From: Gadus chalcogrammus
Lineage: Eukaryota; Chordata; Actinopteri; Gadiformes; Gadidae
DNA: 64,000 bases
NCBI RefSeq assembly: GCF_026213295.1
Contig: NC_079419.1
Span: forward strand, 13,542,527-13,606,526
Reading direction: 5' to 3'
Part shown: piece by piece, positions 48,366 through 61,692 of the stretch
Position numbering within the stretch: position 1 is the stretch's first letter
How the letters are laid out: each line of letters begins with the position of its first letter
Notes under the pieces: generated by a model
Told to the model about the DNA's origin: nothing
Seen by the model: only the letters and a program-made list of their open reading frames with translations
The model's database searches: none
Translations under genes and position numbers: made by a program

Positions 48366-50410
48366 CTCCACCCTGGGGCCCCCAGAACCGCTGTGACCAC
48401 CGCAGTGACCCCCAGACCCCCCTGAGAACCACCCCAGACCCCCGGATGGGGACAGGGGGGGGACGGGGACGGTGGGACTACATCCCAGCAGACTCTACGG
48501 GGAGAGAGGGGGTGAGCCGTGGATCTCTCCCTCTCTGACTCACTTAAACGCTATAGCCGTCGGCTCTCGGCCCCCCGACCCCCCCAACCGACCCCCTGAC
48601 GTCGGTCTGTTAACTCTGACGTTCGCACGGCTGCAGGACTCTGTTACCACACACAGGACCCGACGCCATTACTGCTACCACTACAATGCCAGCAGGAACT
48701 CCTCCACCCACCAGGGATCCTTTAGAAACCAGTGAATTGATCAGATAGTCGACATGTTTTAGTTTTTATAGACAGCGGTCGGTTTTTCCTTTTTCTTTTC
48801 TTTTTTTTTAATTTCAGCCCCCTGGGAAGATTTAAATGTACACATCTTCATCAAGGCGTGGTCACGTGACACTTAGGGAGGGGTCCCTCGTCTGGAACCG
48901 CACCCTTTCATTGTAGTCGATGAAGTGACTCAGTTGTCTTAGTTACTACACTCTGCGTCTCCTGAGCTCAAACAACACCGGGATTCACAAGACAAGATGG
49001 CGGTTAGTTAGCAGTTGTTCTGAACCTTGTCAACACCCACATGTCAACATTTTGATCATTTCATCTCCCTCCCCTAAAAGATACTCTAATAGATTTGAAA
49101 ATGTATTTAGCAATATAAAAACCTAAATGATTTAAGGTTTGATTTATCATCAATCGATTTCCAGTTGGAGAATTTATTTAAAGGATAGAATATAAAGGTT
49201 TGGATCAACACTTGAGACACAAACGGTTAGATGTTTCACTATAGATTTACACCCCAAGGATTATGCGCTAGGAACTATGCATACATTACCCTGTAAATGT
49301 TTTACCTTGACCTTAACATTTTTATGAAAGACCTGCAAATATTCAAGTTTACTCGATGGCTCCTCCCCCTTTCAGAAGCACAGACCCCTGTAGCAATGGC
49401 TCTTCATGGCTCCAGGGCACTGAATCAGCAGAACCATGTCCACTACGATACCATGTACACTACCTGCAATTAGCATCCATTACTGTCACATTTGACTTTT
49501 TTTCAGCAGTTTCAAAAGGAGTTGGTTGTTTTATACGGTCAGTTTGCCCAAACACAAGAGTTTATCGAAGGATATTCAAAGGAAAATAACCCCCCCGAAA
49601 TCTGGAGGACGGATGACACTAAGAGCCAGGGTTAATGTTCTTAGTTGATCCTTCTGGGTGACCCATTTTAGCTGACGGTCACGGGCACAACCGCCTCCGA
49701 TGTTTTAACCTGACCCGTTAGATGACGTGACGCGATGGCTCGACTCTGAGCACGGGAGGTATTTTCTTTCTATAACGACCTCCCACGCCGTTCCTCTGGG
49801 CTCCCCTATGCTCCCTACCTCCCACCCTCTTCCCTGTGCCTTCGTCCCCTCCACGAGGGAGTCTTGTTGGGTTTGCTATTGTCGTTGAGGTGAACACTCA
49901 TTACCTGTCTGTGTACCTGTAACTGAAATGCTCTGACGAGGTCTCGGAAGGCAAGCGTGCTCCAAAGAAGGCAGTATTCATTCCGCCCCACGTCCTGGTT
50001 TACTGTGGTCGATGGTGTCGTTTTTATTAAAACGTGTTTGGTCGCCTCTCTAACTGATGTAAGGAAAGAAACACTATCGACTCAATGCTGGACTTCCTAC
50101 AAACAGTATATTTTAGCTGTAAAATAGAGCAATAGAAATCTAGATGGTTTTTGATTTTGTTAGGAGTTAGACCAAATCATTTAAAAACCTGGATAAGTAT
50201 TCATTGTTTCGAAAGTGAAATGAATTTATTCTGTAAATCAAATGTCCATCCCATTCCTTGCTGACCATTTCAGATGTCCAATCTAATTATGTTGACTGTT
50301 GCATCATTAAAAGGAATTATGACATGACCATTATATCCCAGGAGGAAGATGCAGTGTGTTGTGTGGCCTTTGAAACCTGTAAATTGCTAATAAATACAGA
50401 ACAGGGTTCT
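48366..50410 (+). other. ap1g2 3' UTR and 3' intergenic space
   Basis: After the stop at 48363-48365 there is no gene-like frame. AATAAA at 50389-50394 is a candidate polyadenylation signal. On the minus strand AATAAA (50225-50230) and ATTAAA (about 50495) are candidates for nedd8, so the convergent transcripts may overlap. Confidence 0.4.
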
Positions 50411-50799
50411 GAAAATTCCTCTACAACCTGAACCGAGAGTATGTTTATCCATGATGCATGTGGGTATCTCACAACAAAAACACCCAATCAAGTGAACCAT
50501 TTAATCAAACATAACCACAGGTGTCAAACTTGCTCTTGTCATTTTGCACGGAGCAGGTGCGCTCATCAGAGGACTTCAAACGCATGGGTGGGTTACAGAT
50601 TGAACATCTACACATGAGCAAGCAAAGTCCATTTGTTTTCTTAAAGTTTTTAAACCTGTTTTAAAACTGTTGCTTTTTCATCAGCCGGGAGAGCACCGGA
50701 ATTCCGAATGGTGTAATGGGAAGGCCCGGGGTCGGACTGTAATGGATACCGCACCACCTGTCTGGGGGATGGGGGGCAGACAGGCACAGAGCGGGACCC

Positions 50800-52086
<1,287 letters not shown>

Positions 52087-52529
52087 GTTGGATATAGATC
52101 ATAAAACACGTTTGAAAAAAATGTAATACCAATAATTGATAGACTGTCTACAAACTGACCAACATCAACACTCAAGCCGTCCACTTCTCTATGACTTCCT
52201 GTGTAACACCATGAACGTTCCGTGTAAGAATGAACGAGAGATACGTTGGTTCCTTTACGATTTGTTATTTTACATGAAAATCTATTTTAGTTGATTAATA
52301 TGTTTATTTTTTGTTTATTTACAACAAAACAATAACCAAACTAAATCCATAACCAATACATTGAATAAATCATAAATAAATATAAAAAACAAATATAAAA
52401 AAATTAAATCCAAGTCAATATATTTTTATTCAAATCTATAAATTAAGAGTTGGTGAAAAGTTTCATAAGCTTTAACGAAGTGAAATTGGTGGTGATATTT
52501 GGAATTACTGTCGGTCTCCAACGAATGCA
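52087..52529. other. nedd8 upstream / ZP3-like gene 1 upstream interval
   Basis: AT-rich, with no open frame I can support. It separates the divergent nedd8 and first ZP3-like genes, so each would have its promoter in this about 0.5-kb gap. Confidence 0.4.
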
Positions 52530-52569
52530 CAGATGCACGTGATTAAGTTAATTGGTTAAGTGTTAAAAG
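52530..52569 (+). promoter_or_regulatory. Adjacent E-boxes and TATA-like box of ZP3-like gene 1
   Basis: CAGATG (52530-52535) is directly followed by CACGTG (52536-52541); TTAAAAG lies at 52563-52569, about 40 bases before the ATG. Egg-coat genes are classically activated through an E-box by FIGLA. The spacing to the start is similar to that in gene 2. Confidence 0.5.
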
Positions 52570-52605
52570 CGTGTGGTTTGCACAACGTTTCAGAAACCTT
52601 CCGTC

Positions 52606-54716
52606 ATGAAGAATTACGTTTGTATGATAGTGTTGGCAGTCATTGCCTCAGCTGCTGCCAATGCAGGAGGTAGATGTCACAATAATCTACAGGTTAAACC
52701 AAATGTGTATATTTCCGTTTATTGTTAAGTAATTTGTACACATTTTCCTCCATCCAGATATCAAAATAGACTGTTCAAAAGACTCGGTCAACATAACATG
52801 GACGATTCCCGCTGAATTTATTCCACACGCAACCCGTTTCTTTCTTGGAAGTTGTATTCCTTCTGATTTTGCCATTCTCCAAAGTGGAGAAGCGGAACTA
52901 TACTTCAAGCATAAATACATGGACTGCAACTCCAGAAGACGGGTAATGCTGGGTGTTCTAGCGGACATGTCATGTAAATGTAAGTAAATGTTTTTTTAAA
53001 TGCATTTCCTTTTCCCCTCACAGCCTAAAGGAAAGCGTGTCATCTACCAGAATGAGCTGACCTACCGGCCAAAAACCAGAAATCATCCAGCAGACTTCAC
53101 ATATCCCTTCGAGTGTTATTCTCACAGGTAGGCCTATATTAACCTGCTGCCACCAATTTGACATCAATACACTCAAGCTTCTAACAGGAAAACGTTTGCA
53201 TTTTTTTAATTTAGAGACCAGAACAAATGGATTCCCAAGTTCAATAGACCTGGAGTGGGGGTCGCAGAAGGCCATGGGAATCTGATTTTCCACCTCGCAC
53301 TTCTCAATGGTGAACATCTTTCATTTGATGTATTAACCAACAATATAACGTACTTAAACCAAATATTGAACTGTTTTCCCCAATCTGTCTTTTCTAAATA
53401 GAGGACCTAAGTGCAATCTCCAAGAGCAATGAGGTTCCGCTGGGCTCCATGATGCCCATTTGGGCTGCGGTGGAACAGAAGTCTCACCAGCCCTTGTTGC
53501 TGCTCATAGACGAGTGTGTGGCGGCAGCCACCCCCGAGCTGCAGCCCGCCGGGCAGTATTACCCGCTCGTTGGGAACCAGGGGTGAGGTTTATAGACGCG
53601 TGTTTTCGTCTTAGCAACGTGATGGCTCCAAGTACTCACTTGACTTTCAATGTATTCGTGCCCCGCCTTCGCTTGGTGTGAACGCACGGTAAGGACTCTA
53701 TTTTTTTATGTAAAACGAGGTCATGCAGTGTCTGAATTATTTTGTAGCTCCAACTTTGCTTAAATGCGGATCTTCAAAATGTAAGCGATGACTAAGTTGG
53801 CTTTATTTCAAGGATCCAATGGATAGACTTATGTCTTTTATACGTTCTGTGAACTTCTTGTTTTGCAGTTGCCTTTTGGCCAGTACGTGGGGAAACTCAA
53901 AATTTCTACCACGGTATCATGCCTCTGCTTTGGTCTTGAACCTGCAGACCTTCAAGCTTGCTTTTACAGACGAGGTAAGAAGGATGAACTTGAATAATGA
54001 TGACCCTTTAATATCAAATGCCTCATTACCATATTGCTGTTGAACTTGCCAAAACTTTGTTCTGCTGGTTATTGCTACTATTATAGCTGCATCCATTGCA
54101 CTCCAAACCCCCCTTGAAGGGAAGGGTTCCTCTTGTGTTCACTTTTTGAAGTTCCTCCTTGCTCTTCAAGAGGTCTTGGGATGGCTTGTGACGCTAGTTC
54201 AGCCTGATTTAAAGCTGTACAAATAATAAATAAACTGGCCAGATGTTGAAGGACTTGCAGCTCCCGCAGGTTTACATCAACTGTAAACTGGTCGCATGGG
54301 ACCCTGAAGCTCTCAGCGAAGAAAGGAAGGCCTGTAACTACGTGAAGGAAACCGGCAGGTAAGGCGTATTGTCAATCTTGTATTCCCATCAATGCTGTGG
54401 AAACCATAATGACTTGTACACTGTCTCTACCAGCTGGGAGCTCCTAGACGACCCCAGCCAGAGCCACCTCTGCAGCTGCTGTGACTCGTCGTGCAAGTAC
54501 CGCCACAAAAGAGGAGCGGGTATGCCTGCCATCTTTAATGTATCCATGACGCCGGTGGTTTGTGTGGCTTCCTTGAACTCATTGTGTCGGTTGTGATTGG
54601 TCCATAAAGACAAATCCCGGGGCATTGCTCAGAATGTTGTGTTGGGACCACTGCGCTTCGTAAACCCGTCTGACGAAGTGGGCCCCAGAAGCACTTCAAG
54701 ATCAGACCTCAAATAA
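52606..54716 (+). CDS. Zona pellucida sperm-binding protein 3-like (egg-coat ZP-domain protein), gene 1
   Basis: Probable secreted egg-envelope glycoprotein that polymerises through a ZP domain. Nine exons: 52606-52669, 52758-52942, 53024-53127, 53215-53309, 53402-53582, 53869-53974, 54270-54358, 54434-54519, 54610-54716, giving 1017 bp and 338 aa. Signal peptide MKNYVCMIVLAVIASAAANA; the ZP-N cysteines (KIDC, LGSC, MDC, FEC) begin right after it. ZP-C has DEC, GCLLAS, YINC, KAC and the LCSCCDSSC cluster. A basic KYRHKR site is followed by a hydrophobic patch (NVVLGPLRF) and a short tail with no membrane segment. There is no Pro/Gln-rich N-terminal repeat. The neighbour at 56,696 has the same exon pattern. 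I cannot name a specific zp3 paralogue. The exon 9 acceptor (ATAAAG) has a weak pyrimidine tract. Confidence 0.88.
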
Positions 54717-54900
54717 GGTCTGTCATTAATATGGATGGTCTACGTTTCTCATCTTTTTGTCAATGTGATGTACTGCGACTGGACAATGTCTAATCTCATC
54801 CTTCATAGGAATGCCCCGATCAACGTGACCACTGCATTACTGAGGGACCCACAACATGGAGGACCAGTAATGTCCCCTGGAATGACCATTTGATTGTTAT

Positions 54901-54906
54901 AATAAA
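54901..54906 (+). other. Polyadenylation signal AATAAA for ZP3-like gene 1
   Basis: Canonical hexamer about 185 bases after the stop, preceded by GATTGTTAT. It fits the short UTR of egg-coat genes. Confidence 0.65.
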
Positions 54907-54959
54907 TAATTCTACACAAAAGCAGTCTTGACTTGAAATGTTCCTTGGTATCCAGCAGT

Positions 54960-55890
54960 CCTGTTTTGTAAAGGCAAGGCAACTTTATTTATATAGCACT
55001 TTTCATACACAAGGCAGACTCAAAGTGCTTCACATATAAACATTATCATACAATAAAATAAATAAGTAAAAGAAAAACATATGCAAAGAAATGGGTAAAA
55101 TAGAAAAAGGCATTTTAGTATTAAAATAGAAAATGGAGGCAAAGTTAAAAAGCTTTTCAGAGTGCAATGTATTTAAGATTTTAGCAGAAGGCTATAGCAA
55201 ACATAAGTCTTCAGTCTTGTTTTAAAGGTGCTCAGAGTTGGGGCAAGTCTTAAATCCTCTGGGAGTTTATTCCAGCTATTTGTTGCATAGTAACTAAATC
55301 CTGCTTTCCCATGTTTTGTGTTTACTCTGGGGATAATTAACAGATTGGTCTCAGAGGATCTTAGTGGTCTAGAAGGCTGTAGTGGAAGCATATCAGTTAA
55401 ATATTTTGGGCCTAAACCATGTAGGGATTTATAGGTTAGCAACATGATTTTAAAATCAATTCTCTGACCTACAGGAAGCCAATGTAACGATTTCAGAATT
55501 GGTGTAATATGATCACATTTTTTGGTCTTTGTTAGAACTAGCAGCAGCATTCTGAACAAGCTGAAGCTTCCTCAGAGTTTGTTTTGGGAGACCTGTGAGG
55601 AGACCATTGCAGTAATCAAGCTTACTAGTGATAAAGGCATGTACAAGTTTTTGTAAGTCTTCGGTGGACATGAGCCCTCTAAGTCTTGCTACATTTTTAA
55701 GGTGATAATATGCCGATTTTGTAACTGATTTGATGTGACTGTCAAAGTGTAAATCTGAATCCATGATAACCCCATAAAGACAAGTAAAGGGTGTTTTTAA
55801 AAAAAAAAGAAATTCTTTCAGGGATGGTATGTTGTGTCTATTGCATATGCCTCCAACTGACAAGAACACACCAGTTAACAATCAGATATC
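54960..55890 (-). mobile_element. Decayed L2-type LINE (5'-truncated), minus strand
   Basis: On the minus strand two frames give reverse-transcriptase C-terminal sequence. At 55513-55881 it reads VMDSDLHFDSHI then SKLDYCNGLLTGLP; at 55173-55559 it reads ITPILKSLHWLPV, IDFKIMLLTYKSLHG and WNKLPEDLR. They overlap in different frames, so a frameshift is present. The 3' end carries the widespread TTTATTTATATAGCAC-type tail near 54,975-55,040. It sits between the two ZP genes. Confidence 0.9.
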
Positions 55891-56610
55891 TTTAGAGATG
55901 GATAGATCTTAGCAATGTTTCATCAGGTGCTGATCTTCAATTTTAAGTGTGTCCAAACACTGGCCGCTATCAGGAACGGAACTGAACTTGGGTGTTTGCC
56001 ACTAGGTCAAGTTCATTTAAAGATGTGGTGTGTGTGTGGATGATGGCTTGTTAAAGCAGCCTCAGACCAGGAATTATTCCCCTGATATAAGAGCCTTTTG
56101 TCCTAAAATATATATTATTGGGGGAAAGGTGGGTTCTCGATCTAAACTGGGAGCCTAGATTGCCAAGATTTGCATTGACAATACAAATCTTGGCAACCCT
56201 GCTGATTGTCAAGAGAATGGTCAATTAACTAGTAAAAGGTTATTTTTCATTACCCTTGTGATACTGTTAGGATACATTTTATCCATGACAAAGTTGTCTC
56301 CTGGCTGATAGGCCAACTTCTGTTTTGTGAGGAACTTAATAGCCCTCTTCCTTCATACCTAGTGCCACTTATAAGGTTCAAGCTGCAATAATATCCCATT
56401 TCAGATGTCCTACATAGAATGCCTATAGCCCTTACTGATATAGATATATATTCCTTGTGAAATGTGTGATACAATGTGTATTTTTTACACACTTCATAGA
56501 TAAATAACACGAGTAGTAGAATTTGAGGAAACATCTCAATGTATAAAAACTGTTAATCGTCTAATTCCCTGATGCTGCCTGTTCACACACCCAGACTCGT
56601 TTAGGGAAAC
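55890..56610. other. Intergenic space between the LINE and ZP3-like gene 2
   Basis: Contains a short SINE-like piece near 56,028-56,075 (GTGTGTGTGGATGATGGCTTGTT) and a palindromic ATTGCCAAGATTTG / AAATCTTGGCAA pair at about 56,159-56,196. No gene seen. Confidence 0.4.
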
Positions 56611-56664
56611 CAGGTGAAAGATATTAGTTTGATTGCTCTGCAGCAGTCAGAACCAAATAAAAGC
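56611..56664 (+). promoter_or_regulatory. E-box and TATA-like box of ZP3-like gene 2
   Basis: CAGGTG (56611-56616) and AAATAAAAG (56655-56663), about 80 and about 40 bases before the ATG. This mirrors gene 1, where the E-boxes lie 65-76 bases upstream and the TATA-like box about 40. Confidence 0.5.
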
Positions 56665-56695
56665 ACTGGGTTCCTAAGCTCATTCACTGGCAACC

Positions 56696-58709
56696 ATGGC
56701 ATTTCCCTTTAGCAGTGTGGCTCTACTTGTCCTTGTAGCAGCTGTCTTGGTGAACGCAGGTAAAATATTTGAATATAATCTGTGGCCAGTTTTTTTGTCT
56801 TCTGTTTTTTATATATGTCAGTGTCTATCATTTCTATCTGTTTTGTTGCAATCAAAAAAATCCACTTGAAATTATTATTTCTATGATCTCTCTTGCAGAT
56901 ATGAAAGCGGACTGTGGACCCGATGGCCTCACGCTGGTCTGGACCGAGGCCAGATCCCTGATGGACTTCTCTCTCCTGCGACTCGGCAGCTGTCGACCGA
57001 CCGCCGTGTCCTTGAGGGAGGCCATGTTCTCTGTTGAGTTCGGCGACTGTAACTTCAGGAGGACGGTGGGTGAGCTCTACGTCTGTTTGGGGGGTGTAAT
57101 GATTACTACATGTGTAAACTTTCATTTTAACTCTGGCATTAATTAAGTCCCATCTTTTCTCTTAAGGTGACCAAGGACACCCTGGAGTACAGCAATGATT
57201 TAACCTTGGCGTCTCCTGGGAACACAAAAACAACTTTCCATCATCCTGTATCTTGTACATTCGAGAAGTAACTAGAACTACTTGGAATTGTAGAGGCTAT
57301 GGTCCTGCGCATTCAATATCCCTCTTTTACAATTTAACTAGGAGTGTCTCGAAGACCATTTGGTCTTGAGAATTTATTATGGCCCTTTCACTTCTAACTG
57401 CCTGGTTTCTCCTTTAAAGGGCTGTTGACTGGGCCCCTCCCATGTATGACCCGTCCATGCTCCAAACATATGGGCAAGGAGATCTTCTGTTCAGTATGGA
57501 CATCATGAACGGTCAGTTTGCTGTTTGCTCAGTGTTTCCAACCACTTGGTCTTGATGGATATTACTTCACTAACAAAAGGCACCCATGTCCATCCTTGAA
57601 CACTTGACTAGCCTTTTTTAGCCTGCTCAGAGGGTCACAGCTTAGGAGCACTCCTACCTCTCTGACTTACTCAAGGTGCCCTTTCTCTCCTTGCATTGTT
57701 GTCGTCTGCTTCCACTCTGCGTTGGACCATCTCTCCATGCTATAATCTCTGACCCTGTTTTTCCAGGCGACTTCTCGGGCCCAGCTCAGTCCCTTGCCTT
57801 CAGTCTTGGCTCACTAATCCCAATCATGGCGACCGTGGGCCAGGACTCCCATCAGCCCTTGCTGCTGCTTCTGGATGAATGTGTCGCCACCAACACACCG
57901 GACCTGCAGCAAGAGAGCGCCGTGTATTCCATCATCTCTAACCACGGGTAAGTGGGGATAACCAAGGGTCATGATCTTTCATTTAAGCCATCAGCAATTC
58001 CCCCTACTTGACGGGACGTGTTCCATGTCCTGTCACTCTTCAGGTGTCTTATGGACAGCAAGGGGGCGCGCTCGCGATTCGAACCCCGGGTGGTCTCCTC
58101 AGAGATCCGCTTGTCCCTGCAGGCCTTTAAGTTTGCAGTTGGTAAAGAGGTAATCCATTTCATATAAGCCTTTGACCGTCTAAATTAGACAAGTTGGGGT
58201 AAAATTAGTCTGTGGTACAAAAGGCAATTTACCCTGTCGCTTAGTTTATAGATTTAGTTGAAACATTGGCTTATTTTCAACAGCCACCCTTTTACTGAAG
58301 TGGTGTTGCTTGTGGCCACCATGTGCTTTATGTCAACAGGTGTACATCCACTGCACACTTGAGGCTTGGGATCCCAGCGCTTTTTTCCCGAATAAGAAGG
58401 CCTGCCATATCGTGGGCAACGGGTAAAGACTGCGTTTACATTAACATCATCACATTTACCTGGCTCTGGTCAAACACTGGCTTATTTCTACAGATGGGAG
58501 CTTCTCGATGACCCATCTATGAGCAGTCTTTGTGGATGTTGTGACACCAGCTGTAGCTCAAGGAAAACCAGGAGCCCATCAGGAGGTACAGCTTCGTTCA
58601 ACAACATGCAGCTAAGGCGGGCTTATGCAATATGCTGACTTTGATTTGTTTACAAACAGGCGGAATAAAGCACAGTGCTGTTCTTGGACCCCTGACTATT
58701 GTGGACTAG
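56696..58709 (+). CDS. Zona pellucida sperm-binding protein 3-like (egg-coat ZP-domain protein), gene 2
   Basis: Paralogue of the gene at 52,606. Nine exons: 56696-56759, 56899-57065, 57167-57267, 57420-57511, 57767-57947, 58044-58149, 58340-58422, 58494-58585, 58660-58709, giving 936 bp and 311 aa. Exons 1, 5 and 6 are exactly 64, 181 and 106 bp in both genes, and intron phases match. Signal peptide MAFPFSSVALLVLVAAVLVNA; ZP-N cysteines in ADC, LGSC, GDC and VSC; ZP-C in DEC, GCLMDS, YIHC, KAC and LCGCCDTSC. A basic SSRKTR site is followed by the patch SAVLGPLTIV, and the protein stops two residues later, with no membrane anchor. The start has a good context (AACCATGG). Confidence 0.88.
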
Positions 58710-58825
58710 GATGAAATGGGTACCGGTAATTTATAAATACTTTGGTTTGCTTTAGTTGTGTCTCGGGGCTAAAGGTTTGTTCTTTTCTTTCAGGATTGCC
58801 TGTGACCTGAAACTACATTTGTTTT

Positions 58826-58831
58826 AATAAA
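58826..58831 (+). other. Polyadenylation signal AATAAA for ZP3-like gene 2
   Basis: About 117 bases after the TAG stop. Confidence 0.6.
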
Positions 58832-59225
58832 AAGAGAATTACTTTACTTTTCTGCTGTCTGCCTCTTTGTAACAAGTTGGATGTAGATTTCATAAAAGGA
58901 AGAAAAGGTTGGATGGGAGGAAACTACTTGCTTTCTCTAAATGCCCCCCCTTGTCAGCTGACGGCTAACATGGTCCACACAAGGGCGTTCAATTTCAGAC
59001 CTTAAACACTCAATCTGCAAAATAGAGTGACAGAACTTCACCCAGCCTCGACCTGTTTCGTTATGATTTATAAACCTATACAATGGGGATTTCATTTTTA
59101 AATCCTGCAGCATAGAGCCCCAATAAATGAGCCATACCGCCAACTAAATTGTATTAACATTTTATGCAATGGTTAAATCTGACTCAGATTCCTGACCAAG
59201 CTGCTCTTGATGTCTAGACAACGGA

Positions 59226-59528
59226 AAGCAATAAAACTTCGTCATCGTCATCCGCTTATCCGGGGTCGGGTCGCGGGGGGAGCAGCTCAAGCAGGGGGCC
59301 CCAGACTTCCCTTTCCCGGGCCACATTGACCAGCTCTGACGCGGGGATCCCGAGGCGTTCCCAGGCCAGTGTTGAGATATCTCTCCACCTAGTCCTGGGT
59401 CTTCCCCGAGGTCTCCTCCCCACTGGACGTGCCTGAAACACCTCCCAAGGAAGGCGCCCAGTGGGCATCCTTACCAGATGCCCGAACCACCTCAGCTGAC
59501 TCCGTTCTAAGTAAAGGAAACTATACAA
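59226..59528 (-). mobile_element. Non-LTR retrotransposon ORF2 C-terminal fragment
   Basis: The minus-strand frame reads SQLRWFGHLVRMP, then GRRPRGRPRTRWRD, then ending LLELLPPRPDPG, the conserved tail of fish non-LTR ORF2 proteins. It is followed immediately by GGATGACGATGACGA at the 3' end. It is a 5'-truncated piece. I think the clade is RTE (Rex3-like), from memory. Confidence 0.8.
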
Positions 59529-59913
59529 CTTGTTTCTGTAACATCAAATAACTTTCAGTTTCCCTTTGGTCCATGTAACATCTCAAGTGTTCACCTCGAA
59601 ACAGACTGCAGGGGAAACAAATCTGCATCCAGAATTGGACAACCAAAGATTTCTCATACCAGATTTTATGAAATCCAACTTGGCTCGTGGATTTTCCATT
59701 GGTATAATCGGTCAATGCTTGGCACTGCTATCCATGACTTGGGTACATCGTTACCCTCGTGAGTGAATTCTAAAATATTGCCTTCCTGTCAAATTGCCCA
59801 TTACATTCAAGTCAGTGACTTGACTTAACATGGCAGTAAATGTAACGCCATGCAAAAATAATCCTAGGAATAGTGGCTTGGGACAAAAAGGAAGCAAGTC
59901 ATCTTTCGAGTGC

Positions 59914-59919
59914 TTTATT
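59914..59919 (-). other. Polyadenylation signal AATAAA for the C7orf25-like gene
   Basis: On the minus strand, AATAAA about 400 bases after the stop at 60322. Confidence 0.6.
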
Positions 59920-60321
59920 TCAAAGTAAATAAATATCCTTACATTGTTTCAATTATTTCAGCCATGGCAGGCAATGTGCTGTCAGGAACAGTATGTAAAG
60001 AATAGTGTTGGAGCGCGAGACCAAATTAAATCAGCTTTTTCTTGCCAAATTACATATTTTGCTAGAATTGGATGGGAACAGATATTCAAAATGTACAAAC
60101 AAATAACCAATAGTTAGGGTCTCAATTTATACCATAACATCACTTGCCAACCCACATCTGTACAGATTTTCCAAACCCCGTCCCGTGACGGTCAAACCAT
60201 CAGTTCCAAGTTTTAACGAATCAACCAAAAAGTGCTGTCTCTCTGGACCCCCATTGGACCGCATAAGGCCCCGCCCATAAAAGATCACCCGACTTCATTC
60301 TGCAACATTAATCATATGACC

Positions 60322-61692
60322 TTATATGGCTGTGGCCCTCCACTCCTTCCCCTCGGTCAGTGCTCGGGGCTGGTGCACAAACACGCTGTAGCGGACACCC
60401 TGATTGGCCGCAGCCCGCACAAACCCGCTGTTGGCCGTCATGGTGACGGCCTGCAGCGAGTCTCCGGTGCCAAAGATCATCAGCGAGCGGGTGTTGACCT
60501 TGGCGCTGGCGTTGAGGCGCTGCGTCCGCTCGGACGGCTGGTCCGGGACCACCCTCACCCGGGCCAGCAGCTCCTGGGCACGGGCCTTCTCCCCGGGGCC
60601 CCCGAGGGTGTCCAGGATCACCTGGAAGTCGTCCACGGCCGACCGGCACGCGTACAGCTCCTTGCCCTGCATGAAGGCCTTGAGCTCTGGCAGCACCTGG
60701 TGCTGGCGCTCCTGGGCCGCCTGCTCCGTCAGAACCTGCTCCCGGAAGGTGAAGTTGCAGTGTCCGTGGCTCAGCGACGACACGTAGCTGATGAGCGTGG
60801 TGATGTCCAGGTTGGCCCGCTGGCACGCGTCCACCTTCACCTGGGTGGGGAACGCCAGGCTGGCCACGATGGTGTCTCGATCCACCCGGGTCTGGCTCAG
60901 GTCGGCCTCCTCTTCGTTGTCATCATCCTCCTCATCCTCATCACCATAATCCTCTTCCTCATCGGGTTCAGAAGCAGCGTGCGTTAGATCCTTCTCTGCT
61001 CCGAGCTGCTCTCCATCTTCCTCACCTTCCACGTCGTCTTCCTCGTCGTCCTCCTCCTCCTCGCTGCTCTCCTCCTCCTTCACCGCCGGCACGGCGTTCA
61101 CCGCCACGATGTCGCCGCGCACAGACACGCCCATCTCTCGCAGCAGGTCGGCCATGGGGCTAGACACGCCGTTGTAGAAGGCAAAGATAATGTGCGGCTT
61201 GCTGTACTGGATGGGCTGCTGCCCGCTGGCGCGCACAAACTCCTCCGCCTGGCTTACGATGCTGCGGTCGCCGTACTGGCCCCGCCCCTGCCAGATGTTG
61301 TGCAGTGCCTCCGCCTTGCGGCCCACCGCCTTCACCCACGTGTGTCCGCCGTTGGCCACCACGTCCACCACCAGCGACTGCTTCCCGCCTCCGCTGTCCT
61401 CATCATCCTCGTAGCCAAAGACGTGCAGCAGGGAGACCACCTCTTCCAGGCTCTCCGCCGTCTCCACGATGGCCCGCAGGTGGGTGAGGTTGGTGCTGTG
61501 GAGGTGGGACTCTTTGACCTGAACCGCACCACTCTTCACCTTGGTGAGGAACTTGAGCTCGGCGCGCAGCTTGCTGCACAGCTTGGCCCGGCCCTCCACT
61601 GGCTGGGACTGCCGCTGGCACAGCTGCTCCACCCGCCCGAGCAGCTCCTGGGCGATGACGATGCGCTCCTGCAGCATGGACTGCATGGCCAT
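60322..61692 (-). CDS. c7orf25: UPF0415 protein C7orf25 homologue (DUF1308 family)
   Basis: A conserved vertebrate protein whose molecular role I do not know. The single coding exon gives 456 aa from [11 protein letters not shown]. Runs that match human C7orf25 closely are [59 protein letters not shown] and [10 protein letters not shown]. The middle carries a long acidic linker (about residues 205-265), extended relative to the human protein. The start lies in ACCATGG, a strong context; an acceptor CCCTAG lies about 20 bases upstream, and its untranslated first exon is near 62,262-62,340. The C-terminus ends WRATAI, a little shorter than in human. Confidence 0.93.
   Translation of the reverse strand: MAMQSMLQERIVIAQELLGRVEQLCQRQSQPVEGRAKLCSKLRAELKFLTKVKSGAVQVKESHLHSTNLTHLRAIVETAESLEEVVSLLHVFGYEDDEDSGGGKQSLVVDVVANGGHTWVKAVGRKAEALHNIWQGRGQYGDRSIVSQAEEFVRASGQQPIQYSKPHIIFAFYNGVSSPMADLLREMGVSVRGDIVAVNAVPAVKEEESSEEEEDDEEDDVEGEEDGEQLGAEKDLTHAASEPDEEEDYGDEDEEDDDNEEEADLSQTRVDRDTIVASLAFPTQVKVDACQRANLDITTLISYVSSLSHGHCNFTFREQVLTEQAAQERQHQVLPELKAFMQGKELYACRSAVDDFQVILDTLGGPGEKARAQELLARVRVVPDQPSERTQRLNASAKVNTRSLMIFGTGDSLQAVTMTANSGFVRAAANQGVRYSVFVHQPRALTEGKEWRATAI

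Noticed and set aside
60232..60987. 251-codon plus-strand frame, and 61,192-61,761
   Set aside because: Antisense shadows of the GC-rich C7orf25-like coding exon.
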